A stretch of 64,000 nt of DNA from Siphonodentalium dalli (lineage: Eukaryota; Mollusca; Scaphopoda; Gadilida; Siphonodentaliidae). The stretch spans positions 254,985,863 through 255,049,862 of the forward strand of contig CP136064.1 of assembly GCA_032622095.1 (NCBI GenBank), given 5' to 3'. Both the position numbers and the translations under genes were made by a program. Of this stretch, positions 1 through 10,737 are shown piece by piece. The notes beneath the pieces are model-generated. The model was given only the letters and a program-made list of their open reading frames with translations, was not told where the DNA came from and searched no databases. Each line of letters opens with the position of its first letter. The stretch's first letter is position 1.

Positions 1-300
1 CTGAAAAATTGCATAAATCCTACCATCTAGTGGTCTACATGTAACTCCAGACAAATGCACACGGCTACGGGAAAGAGACCAGGACACACCGGACTGACCA
101 TGGCTGTTCGGCCCGGTTTTGAAAACTATACAAGAAAATCGCAAAACCTAGCATCTAGACTGGCCTGAACTGAAGCTTTCATAGTGTTTGAAATTTAAAA
201 CCTCATACTCCCCCTCAGGTTAGAAAATTCTCAAACTGATGACCATTTCAGTCCACAAGTTTGACCAAATGTAGTAAAATATTGTTTTGTTAAACTAATT
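1..300. repeat. Short degenerate tandem repeat, otherwise unassigned
   Basis: A segment at 1-36 containing GCATAAATCCTACCATCTAG recurs in altered form near 131-166, where it reads GCAAAACCTAGCATCTAG, giving a period of about 130 bases. No coding signal is visible. This looks like the edge of a dispersed repeat cut by the window start. Confidence 0.35.
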
Positions 301-307
301 AGCAGTT

Positions 308-532
308 TTGTATTGGTCACGAGCCGGTGAGGTATCGTGCTATTCCTTCAGGAGATCCGGTGACTTCTACGCATATTACTGCGAAAGCGAACATTTCAGA
401 AAATCGTTCATCCCAAAAATGTGCTTGACATGGAACAAACTTCCCGACATTGTAAACAAAGCTGAAAGCTTACATGAATTCAGGATATTCCTTAAAATTA
501 TATACCATTCACCAAAACCCCCATCATTTTAG
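308..532 (+). pseudogene. C-terminal fragment of a non-LTR retrotransposon reverse transcriptase
   Basis: The 74-codon frame ends with a stretch containing FRKSFIPKMCLTWNKLPDIV followed by a hydrophobic, basic tail. The pattern R-x-SFIP-x5-WN-x-LP is the usual extreme C-terminus of reverse transcriptase ORFs of CR1/L2/Jockey-type elements, downstream of the catalytic domain. No RT catalytic motif lies in bases 1-307, so this is a 5'-truncated or decayed remnant. The clade cannot be set from so short a piece. The motif is seen directly; the family assignment is from general knowledge. Confidence 0.55.
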
Positions 533-603
533 TATCCCAACGCTACAAATCTAAATAACGCATCTCTCTAACGTCCATATTGAGTAATCCAGTAATATGG
601 TAA

Positions 604-3600
604 GTGTCAATCCACACCGGGCGTGAGCGCACGATTTTTACGGCCGTTTTCTGTCGTCCGTAGCGATTCAAAGTGCGCGATTTTTATATCCACACCGAAC
701 GCGACTGGATCGCTTCGTCGCGCGTGATGGTTTGTGTAGATAATCGATTGAATGCGTCATTTATAGGCAGGTCACAAATACAATGTATATGGACATTTTA
801 ATCAGAATTTGCTAAACATATACATGTAAGAGTTTATCAAACTCATTTAATTGTCAAATATAGAATGTCAAGCTTCCTACACTGTTAGAAAAAATACCGT
901 GGTTTCAACGGTCTGAGACCGCGCAACATCGCTGCCAACATTTGACCCTTAAACATACGGTCAGACCGTAGCATGTTCCACGATATAAGGTCGTTTAAGT
1001 AACGGGCAGACCGTAACCAATAACTGTCAGACCGTTGTATTTTTTACGGTTCAGCACCGTTTAATTAATATCAAGACCGTAACTAACAAAGGTCAGACCA
1101 ATGGTATTTTTCATGGGTCAACACCAATTTTTTGCTCTTAGGTTCCAATGGTGACAATATGATTTCCCGGTAGGCATTACGATTCATATGTTTTGAATGG
1201 TCGAAACTAGAATTATTCGTAATTGAAAAATACATCTTAGTTCTTATGTTACGATCATAGTTTTGATGAAATGTAAATCCTCAATGCATAAAGTGATAGA
1301 CAATACTTATGAAACTTTGCAGTTTGTAGAGGTTCAAGCTTGTTATCTGCCTCGTAGAATTTAATCCGGAAAAGGCTGCACATTCGTAATATGTTCGCCT
1401 TTCACTAAATACTGTATAAATATGGCTGTAAATAAAAACGATACTAGTAATAGCTGATAAGTCAACCCATCACTATTCAGTTATGAGTAATACTAATTTC
1501 GACCATTCTAAAACATGAACCGGCATGCCCTTTTAAGCCATAAAAAGAACAAAGCTACATATTTCACAGTTAAAACTCAAATTTATGTACATGTAAAAGT
1601 AAAATATCTTAATGGCATACTTTCTGGTAACATGTAAGACGTGAAATTGTTCAGTCACTTGTAAACACAGTATTTGTTTTAACAGGTGAATCCGTACACC
1701 ATGACAATACAATACCAGTCGGAGGAAGAGGTGTTTTTAGGCGCACCTTTATTGCGATATTGAGCGTGCTTAATTTAGAAAAAGGCGTGATTATAGCACA
1801 CTACCAAAAATCTGTCGCGATTATTATCGCAACATTGAACGCAAAATATTGCTATACTAAGCGCACTAAATTTCATACAGACCCGATAGTGTTATATTTA
1901 TATTAGATAAATACTGTGCATATAGTGTACATATAGTGTACATATAGCATTTACAACTATAATTATATACATATCTAAAATATTGTCTCTATTTATACAA
2001 TACACAATATAGAAGAAGCAATAATTTGATTTAAATGTCACAATTTTGAGCGCAAGATGTCGCAATATTAAGCGCAAAATATTGAGATATTAAGCGCAAA
2101 ATATTGCAATAATATCAAAAGCGACATGCTTATAAGCGTTTCCACTTGCAATATTATTGCGATATTGGCCGCAAAATTAGCGCGCTTAATATACCACTTC
2201 TTTTGACTGGTACTGTGTATCAATAACAGCTAGTTCGGATTGGAACCTTCAAGACAACAGCAGATCCCATAATAACTGTGCGCGATGACTTGGCGACAAT
2301 GTTCTCCTGTAGTCGCACATTTTCCATGAAATGTTAAAGCATGATGCATCAAACTGTATACTGGTATCACGACACTGACTTAGTATCAATATCAGTGAGT
2401 CATCCAAAGATAGTTTGATAAGAACATCCAACCAATAGTGTACTCCCGGTAAATTGTCGTAATAACTTGACGATAACATGGCGAATGATGACAATGTCTC
2501 ATATCCACACGTTTCATTGAAACTTGATGAAACACGGGATGAATTTGTAGGTGTAATTGTAAAGTTGGAATTGTAGATATGTGATCATCCATCACTGCGC
2601 GTCGTCAGTTCATTGTTTACGGTGTTGTTGTTGACACTGAAGCTCTTGTGAATTACACTGGTGCATACAATACATGTATATCCTCTCTTGTGAATGTACA
2701 TGCGTGTGCTTTGAAACAATCAGATTGGTATTATTGTCACTATTGGTTGACATCGAAGCTTGTGTTAATTGTACCTGTATCCTTTCGTGTCAGTAAATGT
2801 GCCAGTGTTTTGATGCTATGTCACAACACTGTAATTTCAACATCAGCAATGCGTCGAATGAAGTCAGACCCCGGATCATGCCATGATTGACATGATTCTC
2901 TACTCTCGAATTTAGTGGAAATTGTCAATGATTAAGCCGCTATTCGCTGAATTGCAACTTGTCCGGTTAGCAAAGGAACCGAAATCAGACCGTCTTAACA
3001 ACTGTCCACAACCGAAAAGGTAACAGTTTCCCCCAAAAAACAGTTTGCTATCAACGATAAATCATAAAATGTCGAACAAATGAGCTGATTGATAAAGCGG
3101 GAACTTAACCCCGGATTGAGAATTACGTACCGTACTCATGATAATTCGTACGGCCCGTATAGCACAGACTGAATGCCGCATTAATAATACATATTAAATA
3201 TCAGCAGAGTAAGATTCGGTCATACTGTATGGAGTCATTGCCGTATATAATATGGTCGCCGATAAATATACTATTGAATTTTGACGGCATGACTTTGAAT
3301 CACGGAAATATTTAATTTAGACAATTTTCATGGGCACATAAAATAACGGTATGGGACCGTCAAACTGGTGAAACGGTATGGGACTGTCGATTATGACGGC
3401 CCGAAACCGTCGAACCGACAGTCATTTCTAACATTGTAAATCATCATAGCAATTGCGTTTAATTGAATTTAATTCTATAATTCCAGTTTGTGAGTTTTTT
3501 TATCGGGGGTGGGGGGTGCAAATTGTGGGAAAAGTGACTTCACAAGCTTGGAATGGATTGGGACCAAACAATAACCAGACGATCCTGTCATTACGTAGAT

Positions 3601-3898
3601 CTCTTGCCAGGCATTTTCTCTTCTCCTCCAACACCTTTGTTAACGCGACGACGAATGAATGTGTCGCCTTCAGATAGGATGAATACGCCCGTATAATTAT
3701 TCTAGTTGACAGCGACCCAATTATCCGGCTGGTTTTCCACCAAGCAAGATATCGACGAAGCATAAAATCACTGCTGTGATCGCCTCGTGGTCAGCTATTC
3801 AGTAGCTTGGGGTGTGAATATACAAATCGCGCGCTCTTCTACGGACGACATAAATCGGCCGTTATAATAGCGCGCTCGCGACCGGTGTGGATTGACCT
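604..3898. mobile_element. 3.3-kb TIR DNA-transposon-like element, possibly PIF/Harbinger
   Basis: The left end, reading GTGTCAATCCACACCGG, is matched in inverted orientation by the right end, CCGGTGTGGATTGACCT. Similarity continues inward for about 100 bases on each side, for example GTCGTCCGTAG on the left against CTACGGACGAC on the right. Both ends abut TAA (601-603 and 3899-3901), a direct 3-bp target duplication of the kind made by PIF/Harbinger transposases. Sub-terminal copies of a CAGACCGT-type motif lie at about 905-1090 and, in altered form, at 3345-3416. No intact transposase is visible. A minus-strand frame at 3500-3763 lies just inside the right TIR but matches nothing I recognise. 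A 508-bp element is nested inside. Confidence 0.55.
1709..2216. mobile_element. 508-bp MITE nested in the larger TIR element
   Basis: The ends match in inverted orientation: ACAATACCAGTCGGAGGAAG on the left and, on the complement of the right end, ACAGTACCAGTCAAAAGAAG. The next bases (AGGTGT against TGGTAT) continue the match, giving TIRs of about 30-36 bases. The interior is packed with alternating GCGCTTAATATTGCGATA-type motifs in both orientations, which would fold strongly. There is no coding capacity. A target duplication was not resolved. The parent transposon superfamily is unknown. Confidence 0.55.
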
Positions 3899-3901
3899 TA
3901 A

Positions 3902-6190
3902 CACACAGCACAATTTATTACATATTATATACTATCTTGTTGTTATAATAATGTGTTGTAATTGTATGGAGAGAGGAGCCACAGTCATGTTGTTATAGCT
4001 TGTGCCCCAATCACAATTGTACATAAATTATACAATAAAATATGTTTTAAAAACAATATGGTTCTAACCAGTTATCATTTTGTAAAAGTATGTAGGACTA
4101 CATATACTTAGGCTGCTAGTACTCTTTGTCAGCAGAAAATAATTCACTCTGTAAAATGACTAGTTGCCATAACTTCCATAATAATCAGCCTGCTCATATC
4201 GTTTTGGAGCACAGCAGTTCAATAATCATTTGGTGTGGTGTGATATTTATATTTTCACGTCATATTTTCACGATGACTCCGCACGATCGACTTTCGTTTT
4301 GCCATGTACAGACTATTTGAATTAGTTCACTGTTGCAGTTATAATACCAACATTTGTGTTTGTTAGTTTAGTCATTATATTTATCATTCCAGCAAGAGGT
4401 TTATGTTGATATTTACGGTTTTATCTGTGTTATTTCAGCCAAACCTTGGCTGTTTATTTCACAGGAGTTTCTGGGATAACCTGTGTGTCGGCTCAGAACA
4501 GGCGTGCCAATTGAGGAGAACACGCGAAGGATTTGTGTAAATGTTAGCCCAAACGACATTTCGAAGTAACGACTGCTTTGTTGTTTATTTCGAGGAATAA
4601 TACCGCATCATATGAATTCAGCCCAAATATATTGACAGGTGTCAAGGGTCAAACTCAAAACTGAGCAATAAAAAACTAATATTAATAAATACCGAGTATA
4701 TTTAATTTAACGCCAATGGGTCGTTTATGTGCGTTCAAGAGTGTATTTATGCCTAAAGCAAAGTGAAATAACGATCTTAAAATGAATTGGCCGGTATATT
4801 GTATTAGTTATCAGGGTTACCAGGGTCGTGGTTGCATAAATTACAATATAGTTTATGTTTATGCTAAGATAACTTGATCGGTATTGAGGTTAACACATGT
4901 CCCATATATGGACATTCCAAATATGGAAAGTGACGTGCGCAAAATATAGCTGTGCATCGATATCGGTTATCTGGGTCAGATATATTTATAGCGTCGAAGC
5001 GAAGAAATGTCAAATTCCTTGTCTGGATACGCGTCTTATTCTCACGTATACCGTGTTTATATCGGTTTTATTCTATGTGTTGTTGTGTATTGTATTACTT
5101 TGATCAAGGTTGCGCTTTTGTTATTCTCACAAAAGGTAAATTTGATGCGTGTTTACATTTCAAAATTCCGTCGGCCATGTATAGTAACACTGAATTCCAC
5201 ATTCCTGAATTACGAGACTAATTTATCGAATGAGGTCAATTTTTCGCATAAAACAAGACACGTATATGTTATTCTGCACCATTCTGTCGAGTGCCGAATC
5301 TCATTTCGCATTATTTTCGTTTTTATCGAAAAATAATCGTTCTCTAGCTATGCCTATGGCCCATGTAAATTTTTTCAACCAAAAAAAATTCATTGTTTTG
5401 CCAATTTCAAGCTAGTTGATAGCATGGTCATGGTATAATTTGGCCTAGCGAGTGTCGGTAGACGTTTCTTGAGTGTGCACAACAAATTTTGGTCCCAACG
5501 AAGCAGGCTAAAATCGTGAAATTTGTCAATATTACTTTGCGAGGGAAGAAAATATTCATTTAAACTTCCAAAATTGGTTGAAATATGCTCAACAACATTC
5601 AGTTGAATGGTGACATTATTTATAGTCACCGACTAACTTCCACGATGAATCAAATTTGTTTTTATTGGTGACAATTATGTCGCGAGAGATAAAAATGTAA
5701 ATTTTTTAAAGAAAATGTTAAATTTTAGCTCATTTTAAGACTTTAGTTGCTTGTAGATCGGTGTTAATTATCTTTGTCAATGATGTCATGTCACGCTTGT
5801 TAATAATTCATTTGTTCGGAAATACTTATTGGGGGTCGAAATGTATAAAATTTAACTACCACCACTTCCAAAAACAACACCGATAAACAATAACACTATT
5901 TGTTCCATGCAATGGAAATGGCTATTTATTGTCCTGATATCAGTGATATAAATGAATGCCTAAAATTAGTATTATCCTGAAATAAATTTATGCCACTTTG
6001 GCGAACATGGGAACCACGGTACAATTTATGCCATTTAGGCACACTTCAGAGTGAAATCAGGGCTTATATTTCGGCGAGAATCCAAATCTAGATTCTCATA
6101 AATATTCTCGCAAATTACCCTGGATTCTCGTGAAAAAGTATATATGAATTCTCGCAAAATCAGATGAAATATATGCCCTGGAAATATAGC
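3902..6190. other. Unassigned AT-rich DNA
   Basis: No gene, RNA or clear repeat boundary was recognised here. Overlapping short frames exist between 4897 and 5415 in all three plus frames, one with a hydrophobic run, but none has splice context or family motifs. A short series of ATTCTCG-type motifs sits at about 6070-6160. Confidence 0.4.
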
Positions 6191-7141
6191 AAATCGTTTA
6201 ATGCTTGAGAATTTTGGTTTTCGGAGATTTATATATATGCTTCAAGACATATTATGGACTTGTTATGGACTTTTTCGGGTGCGAGAAATTGATAAGTTAG
6301 TGCTCAGGCACTTTGCCAACCTGGGGAATGTTATCATTCTACTAACATCACTGAAAATTTCCAAAAAAATCTGCCACACCACTTCATAGAGAACATCGTC
6401 TGAACTACTCCATATTGTAAATATTTACATCTCGATTCGGGGCGCAACTATCGGCTATAATTAAACAAAAATGATTTTGCCATCTAGAGTCATTGCATTT
6501 AACTAATATATAAGAATGATGTTGTGTATCATCCATTTGGATTAATATTCGTAACGAATAACTACTTTGAGAAAGATTATTCTTAATTTCTATTCGATCA
6601 CTCTGCCCGGTGTCTGCCGGAGTGTTTCACATCACTTTAATCAAGGAAGACTGTTCAGAAAAACTGCATTTCAAGAAATCGTTTAATGCTTTAGAATTTT
6701 GGTTTTCGGAGATTTATATATATGCTTAAAGACATATTATGGACTTGTTATGGACTTTTTCGGGTGCGAGAAATTGATAAGTTAGTGCTCAGGCACTTTG
6801 CCAACCTGGGAATGTTATCATTCTACTAAAATCAACACTGAAAATTTCCACAAAAATCTACCACCCCACTTCATCGTCTGAACTACTCCAAATTGTAAAT
6901 ATTTACATCTCGATTCGGGGCGCAACTATCGGCTATAATTAAAAAAAATGATTTCGCCTTCGAGAGTCATTGCATTTAACTAATATATAAGAATGACGTT
7001 GTGTATCATCCATTTGGATTAATATTCGTAACAAATAACTACTTTGAGAAAGATTATTCTTAATTTCTATTTGATCACTCTGCCCGTTGTCTGCCGGAGT
7101 GTTTCACATCACTTTAATCAAGGAAGACTGCATTTCAAGAT
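6191..7141 (+). repeat. 485-bp tandem duplication, two copies
   Basis: Copy one starts with AAATCGTTTAATGCTTGAGA at 6191. Copy two starts with AAATCGTTTAATGCTTTAGA at 6676. The two run in parallel through TCGGGTGCGAGAAATTGATA, CGGGGCGCAACTATCGGCTA and GTGTCTGCCGGAGTGTTTCA, and both finish with GCATTTCAAGA. Only scattered substitutions and small indels separate them, so the duplication is fairly recent. No coding function is evident. Confidence 0.9.
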
Positions 7142-7169
7142 CACCAAACAACTTTCCTTTTTAGGGCCA

Positions 7170-7450
7170 CCACATCTTTCCAAAGATGTACTTCTTCCAT
7201 TTTGCTATCAAAGACCGAAAAATGTCGTTAAACTACAGATCCAAATACCCACTAAGGGCCCCTATATCTTGAAATATTAAAGACCGAGAATGTCGTTAAA
7301 CTATAAAGACCGAAAAATGTCGTTAAACTAGAGATCCAAATACCCCCTATATCTTGAGATATTATAAAGACCGAAAAATGTCATTAAACTATTAAAGACC
7401 GAAAAATGTCGTTAAACTAGAGATCCAAACATCCCCATCCCCTATTTTTT
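7170..7450 (+). repeat. Minisatellite with AAAGACCGAAAAATGTCGTT core
   Basis: The core AAAGACCGAAAAATGTCGTT followed by AAACTA occurs about five times with small changes between 7209 and 7430. It is interleaved with GAGATCCAAATACCCC and CTATATCTTGA segments. Unit length varies between about 40 and 95 bases because the interleaved segments are present or absent. It directly follows the 485-bp duplication. Confidence 0.8.
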
Positions 7451-7726
7451 TTAGACAATTAAGAACGAAATATGTCGTTACACCATTAATAGATAATTTG
7501 TGTTTATGAAAGTCTGGCACCCATTAGCAGTTTGTTTTCAGTACATTTTAATATTCATTGGAACGTAAACAATTATTCGCTGCCTTTCGTTACTGGTTTC
7601 CTCGACTCAAATATTTCTCACTGCTCAATACTTATAATTAAAAAAAATGTTCTGTGTTTTGTGTCACTTCTTAATAGCATTATGTATTCTGCTATTGACA
7701 AGAAACAAAGTTGCAGTATACTTTAA

Positions 7727-7905
7727 AGGTATACGGAAGGCCTTGGTGGGTATCCTGTGAACATATTTCCACCTGTCAAAAACCGCTACAAACGAAAATA
7801 ATATTCAAATATAGACATACTTTGTTAATATACAAATGAGAAATATCTCATAAACAGTATGTTATTGTCGTAAATTTGACGATTGTTATGTAAACAAAGC
7901 ATAAA
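7727..7905. repeat. Single arm related to the foldback element at 10364
   Basis: This stretch shares ordered segments with one arm of the foldback element at 10364-10737: GGCCTT followed by GGTGGGTAT, AAAACCGCTAYAAAC, a block reading ATAT-A-ACATA, then a segment ending TTATGTAAACAAAGC. It looks like a diverged or half copy of the same family. No matching second arm was found downstream. Confidence 0.5.
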
Positions 7906-9117
7906 AAGTTACTTTCTTGGTGTTTCTTTATATTATGATGGTAAACATAAAGAGCGTTCTTTGTTGCTCAATTCCTTATTTGGAAATAATAAAGAGCGTT
8001 TATACCATTTATGTGTGATTAGCCAGTAGCATTGTGGTGCCTTCTATAACAAAATCAGACTCTTTTTTAGGTAAAATTTAGTAGGTCTTTATGTGAGCAT
8101 GAGGTTTACGCGATAGTGATCGTATATTTGAACCAAAATGTATGCGTTTTAATATTTTTCTGTTTACGGTGTTTGGAACAAATATGAATATTTTCGACAA
8201 CTAAGCCCCCTCGTCCCTTTAATATAATTAATATAACATCCCTCATCCAATAATCTCCAAATTGAATATCTAATTTCAATCCTAGTTACACGTCACGCCG
8301 CCCCTCATCATTTGCCAATTGTACACCCTTTTTTGCCGCTGCTGCAACTGTTCAATTTCTTTAAAAATTATTGAAAAAATGGCCCTCCCGCCCGCCGACA
8401 TTTACTTCTGATTTTTTGTTATCATCGGTCCGCACCAAAATTGAGCACACGTCCCTATATAATATACCTATTTAAACCGAGTATACACGGTGGTGTAATA
8501 GATCAACCGTTAATTTAACCGTTTAGGTAGCATATTACCACGTATACGTTATCACGACAAATCCCTGCTGATCTGTTATTAATGAACCAAACACTTAACA
8601 TGTCAACACACTCTGGCCCGCCAATGCTACAGTGTATACACGTAACGGGGCAAATATGCACATTATATTGGCAGCTAACGAGAGCATTCATCATGGGCAA
8701 TCTGCTCACCCCTTTTAGCCGATACGATAGAAACTAAACGATTTGTTACTTCTAATTACCCGTACTTAATTACACTACTTGCGTGTTAATAAAGTACGAC
8801 CCCATTACCACTAAAGGTGAAACATGGGATTTAGAACATTAATATTCACTCTTACATAGTTCCACATTCAAGGTGTAATCGTATGTCAGTTGTAACGTTG
8901 TGAAACTGCAACCGAACTGAATTATTCTATGCTAAATAGTTCATGGCTGACCTGATGCATGCATCTTAGTTTTCTTGTTAGCAGCTAACATTGTACTTTA
9001 AATTAGCATGCCCCATCAGATAGTTTGCGTATAACATTGTGTGCTTCCATTAATAGACTATGAGGATAAGATGTATCATAAATATCCAAATATTAAATGT
9101 CCTCCAAGGTAGACTAA
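7906..9117. other. Unassigned intergenic DNA
   Basis: Nothing recognisable as a gene was found. There are only short frames and AT-rich spacer. Confidence 0.4.
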
Positions 9118-9495
9118 GACGTGCGGTGTAAGTTTTAATCGAGAGGTGAGCTACAGTTATTTCCTAAATAATCGACTCATTAACCACAGCAGCATTATGG
9201 GTAACTTTTCAAGATTTAGTCTCAAATATGGCTTGTTGTCATTCATCGGAAAGCTCTCAGTGAGAGCTTTCCGAGGAATGGCAACAAGCTATATTTCAGA
9301 CTAAATCCTGAAAGTTACCCATAATTCTGCTGTGGTTAAGGAGGCGATTATTTAGGGCATTACTGTAACTATTAGTAGTCATGTAGATTCACCACATGAA
9401 ATACACGTGCGGTGTAAGTTTTAATCGAGAGGCGAGCTAACTATTAGTAGTCGTGTAGATTCACCACATGGAATACACGTGCGGTGTAAGTTTGT
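9118..9495. repeat. Palindrome-bearing repeat with flanking direct repeats
   Basis: A segment CGTGCGGTGTAAGTTTTAAT followed by CGAGAGG-GAGCT lies before the palindrome at about 9119. It recurs at about 9405 and, shortened, at about 9478. The last two copies are separated by a repeat containing CTATTAGTAGTC-TGTAGATTCACCACATG. The direct repeats bracket the 214-bp palindrome listed separately. Confidence 0.7.
9153..9366. repeat. 214-bp near-perfect palindrome (foldback)
   Basis: The left arm runs from ACAGTTATTTCCTAAATAAT through TTAACCACAGCAGCATTATG and GATTTAGTCT to the centre AAGCTCTCAGTGAGAGCTT at about 9260. The right arm is its complement with few mismatches. Arms are about 106 bases with almost no loop, so a transcript or single strand would form one long hairpin. 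There is no coding potential. It is consistent with a MITE or foldback element, but no target duplication was resolved. Confidence 0.85.
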
Positions 9496-10363
9496 TCCTT
9501 CATATAATGCGAATACTGTCACAGGAACTAAAAGTCCTACGGGAATCAGCCAAAATGAAAACATCCAAACACATTTCATCCTGTCCAGTAAATAAAGTTT
9601 CTGAAATACTAAGTTTTGTACGGGCGTTACTGTAATTCCTTGATGGACAGTTTATCTCAAAAGCATGTTATACAATCACCCACTGCTCTGTAACAGTATA
9701 TATTCTCACACGCTCGTGCTGAGCTCTCGTGCTGGGCCCTCGATATTTAAATAAAACCACCCATTTCGCTTCTATTGTTAGCTATTGTTCGATTATGTTT
9801 GTTATATCGAGTAATTGTTCGCCGAGTGTGTTGTTCGGGGGAGGGGGGGGTCGGGGCATATAGCCAAGGTTTCCGTCTGCCTGTATGCCGTCTGTCCGTC
9901 CGTTAGGGTGAGTGGGTTTGGTGATAATAAACAGCCACGTAGTTCTGCTATGCATGTGAGTCGTTGGCTCGATTGGCTCATTCGAGCTAAAGTATATCCA
10001 TACTTACTATTCAATTATGCTAATTCAATTTCTTGAACCTAAATACATTGTTCACACCTAAGCATGGCAAATCACACGGGTACATATATTGCACATATGT
10101 ACACTGTACACAAACATACAGACAACTGAACTCACAGTTAATTAAGAATACTCGTGTTCCGATTGAGGTTATGCATGCTGTTATAACCGAATAATTTGAA
10201 GAAAGTTATATAACAAGCATTCGTGGCGTTATAGTAAATTGGTCTTCAAACATTTCAGTTACAACTCATAAACTTAATAAATACAAGAGGTATTTCTTAT
10301 AATTTAATCCTTCAAGAGAACCAACATAGGTAGACGATATAATGAAAACGAGCGACAAAGTTA
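9496..10363. other. Unassigned intergenic DNA
   Basis: A G-rich run lies at 9837-9856. Nothing else is recognised apart from short frames on both strands. Confidence 0.4.
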
Positions 10364-10737
10364 AATGCATGGATGGCCTTCCCGGTGGGTATTGCTGTAT
10401 AAATAGTCAAATCTATTAAAACCGCTATAAACAGAAAGAATATAAAAATATGAACATAATTTATTCTTATGCCAATCATAAATATCGCGTAAATGGTAAT
10501 ATTAAAGTCAAGTTTGTGCGTTTTTTTATGTAAACAAAAGCCAAATATTTTAAAGAACCTGGACTGTGTTTACATAACACAGCGTACGAACCTGACAATA
10601 ACATACAATTTACGGGACATTTATGATGGTATAAGAACAAAATATGTCTATATTTTAATAGTCTTTATGTTTGTGGCAGTTTTAATAGGTGTGAATATTT
10701 TAACAGCAATACCCACCGCGAAGACCATCCGTGCATT
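10364..10737. mobile_element. 374-bp foldback MITE
   Basis: The left end AATGCATGGATGGCCTTCCC and the complement of the right end, AATGCACGGATGGTCTTCGC, match with three differences over the first 34 bases. They then stay recognisably complementary to the middle of the element, for example CTATTAAAACCGCTATAAAC against CTATTAAAACTGCCACAAAC. The whole sequence is one long imperfect inverted repeat with arms of about 185 bases. The 84-codon frame inside (10493-10747) is a by-product of this structure. A related arm lies at 7727-7905. Confidence 0.75.

Noticed and set aside
4897-5415. Possible membrane-protein gene in overlapping frames (up to 109 codons)
   Set aside because: Three overlapping frames are open in AT-rich DNA. 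The hydrophobic run is expected from T-rich codons, and no splice or family signal was found.
7170-7450. CRISPR-like array
   Set aside because: The repeat and spacer parts both repeat and vary in length, in a eukaryotic context; it is a minisatellite.
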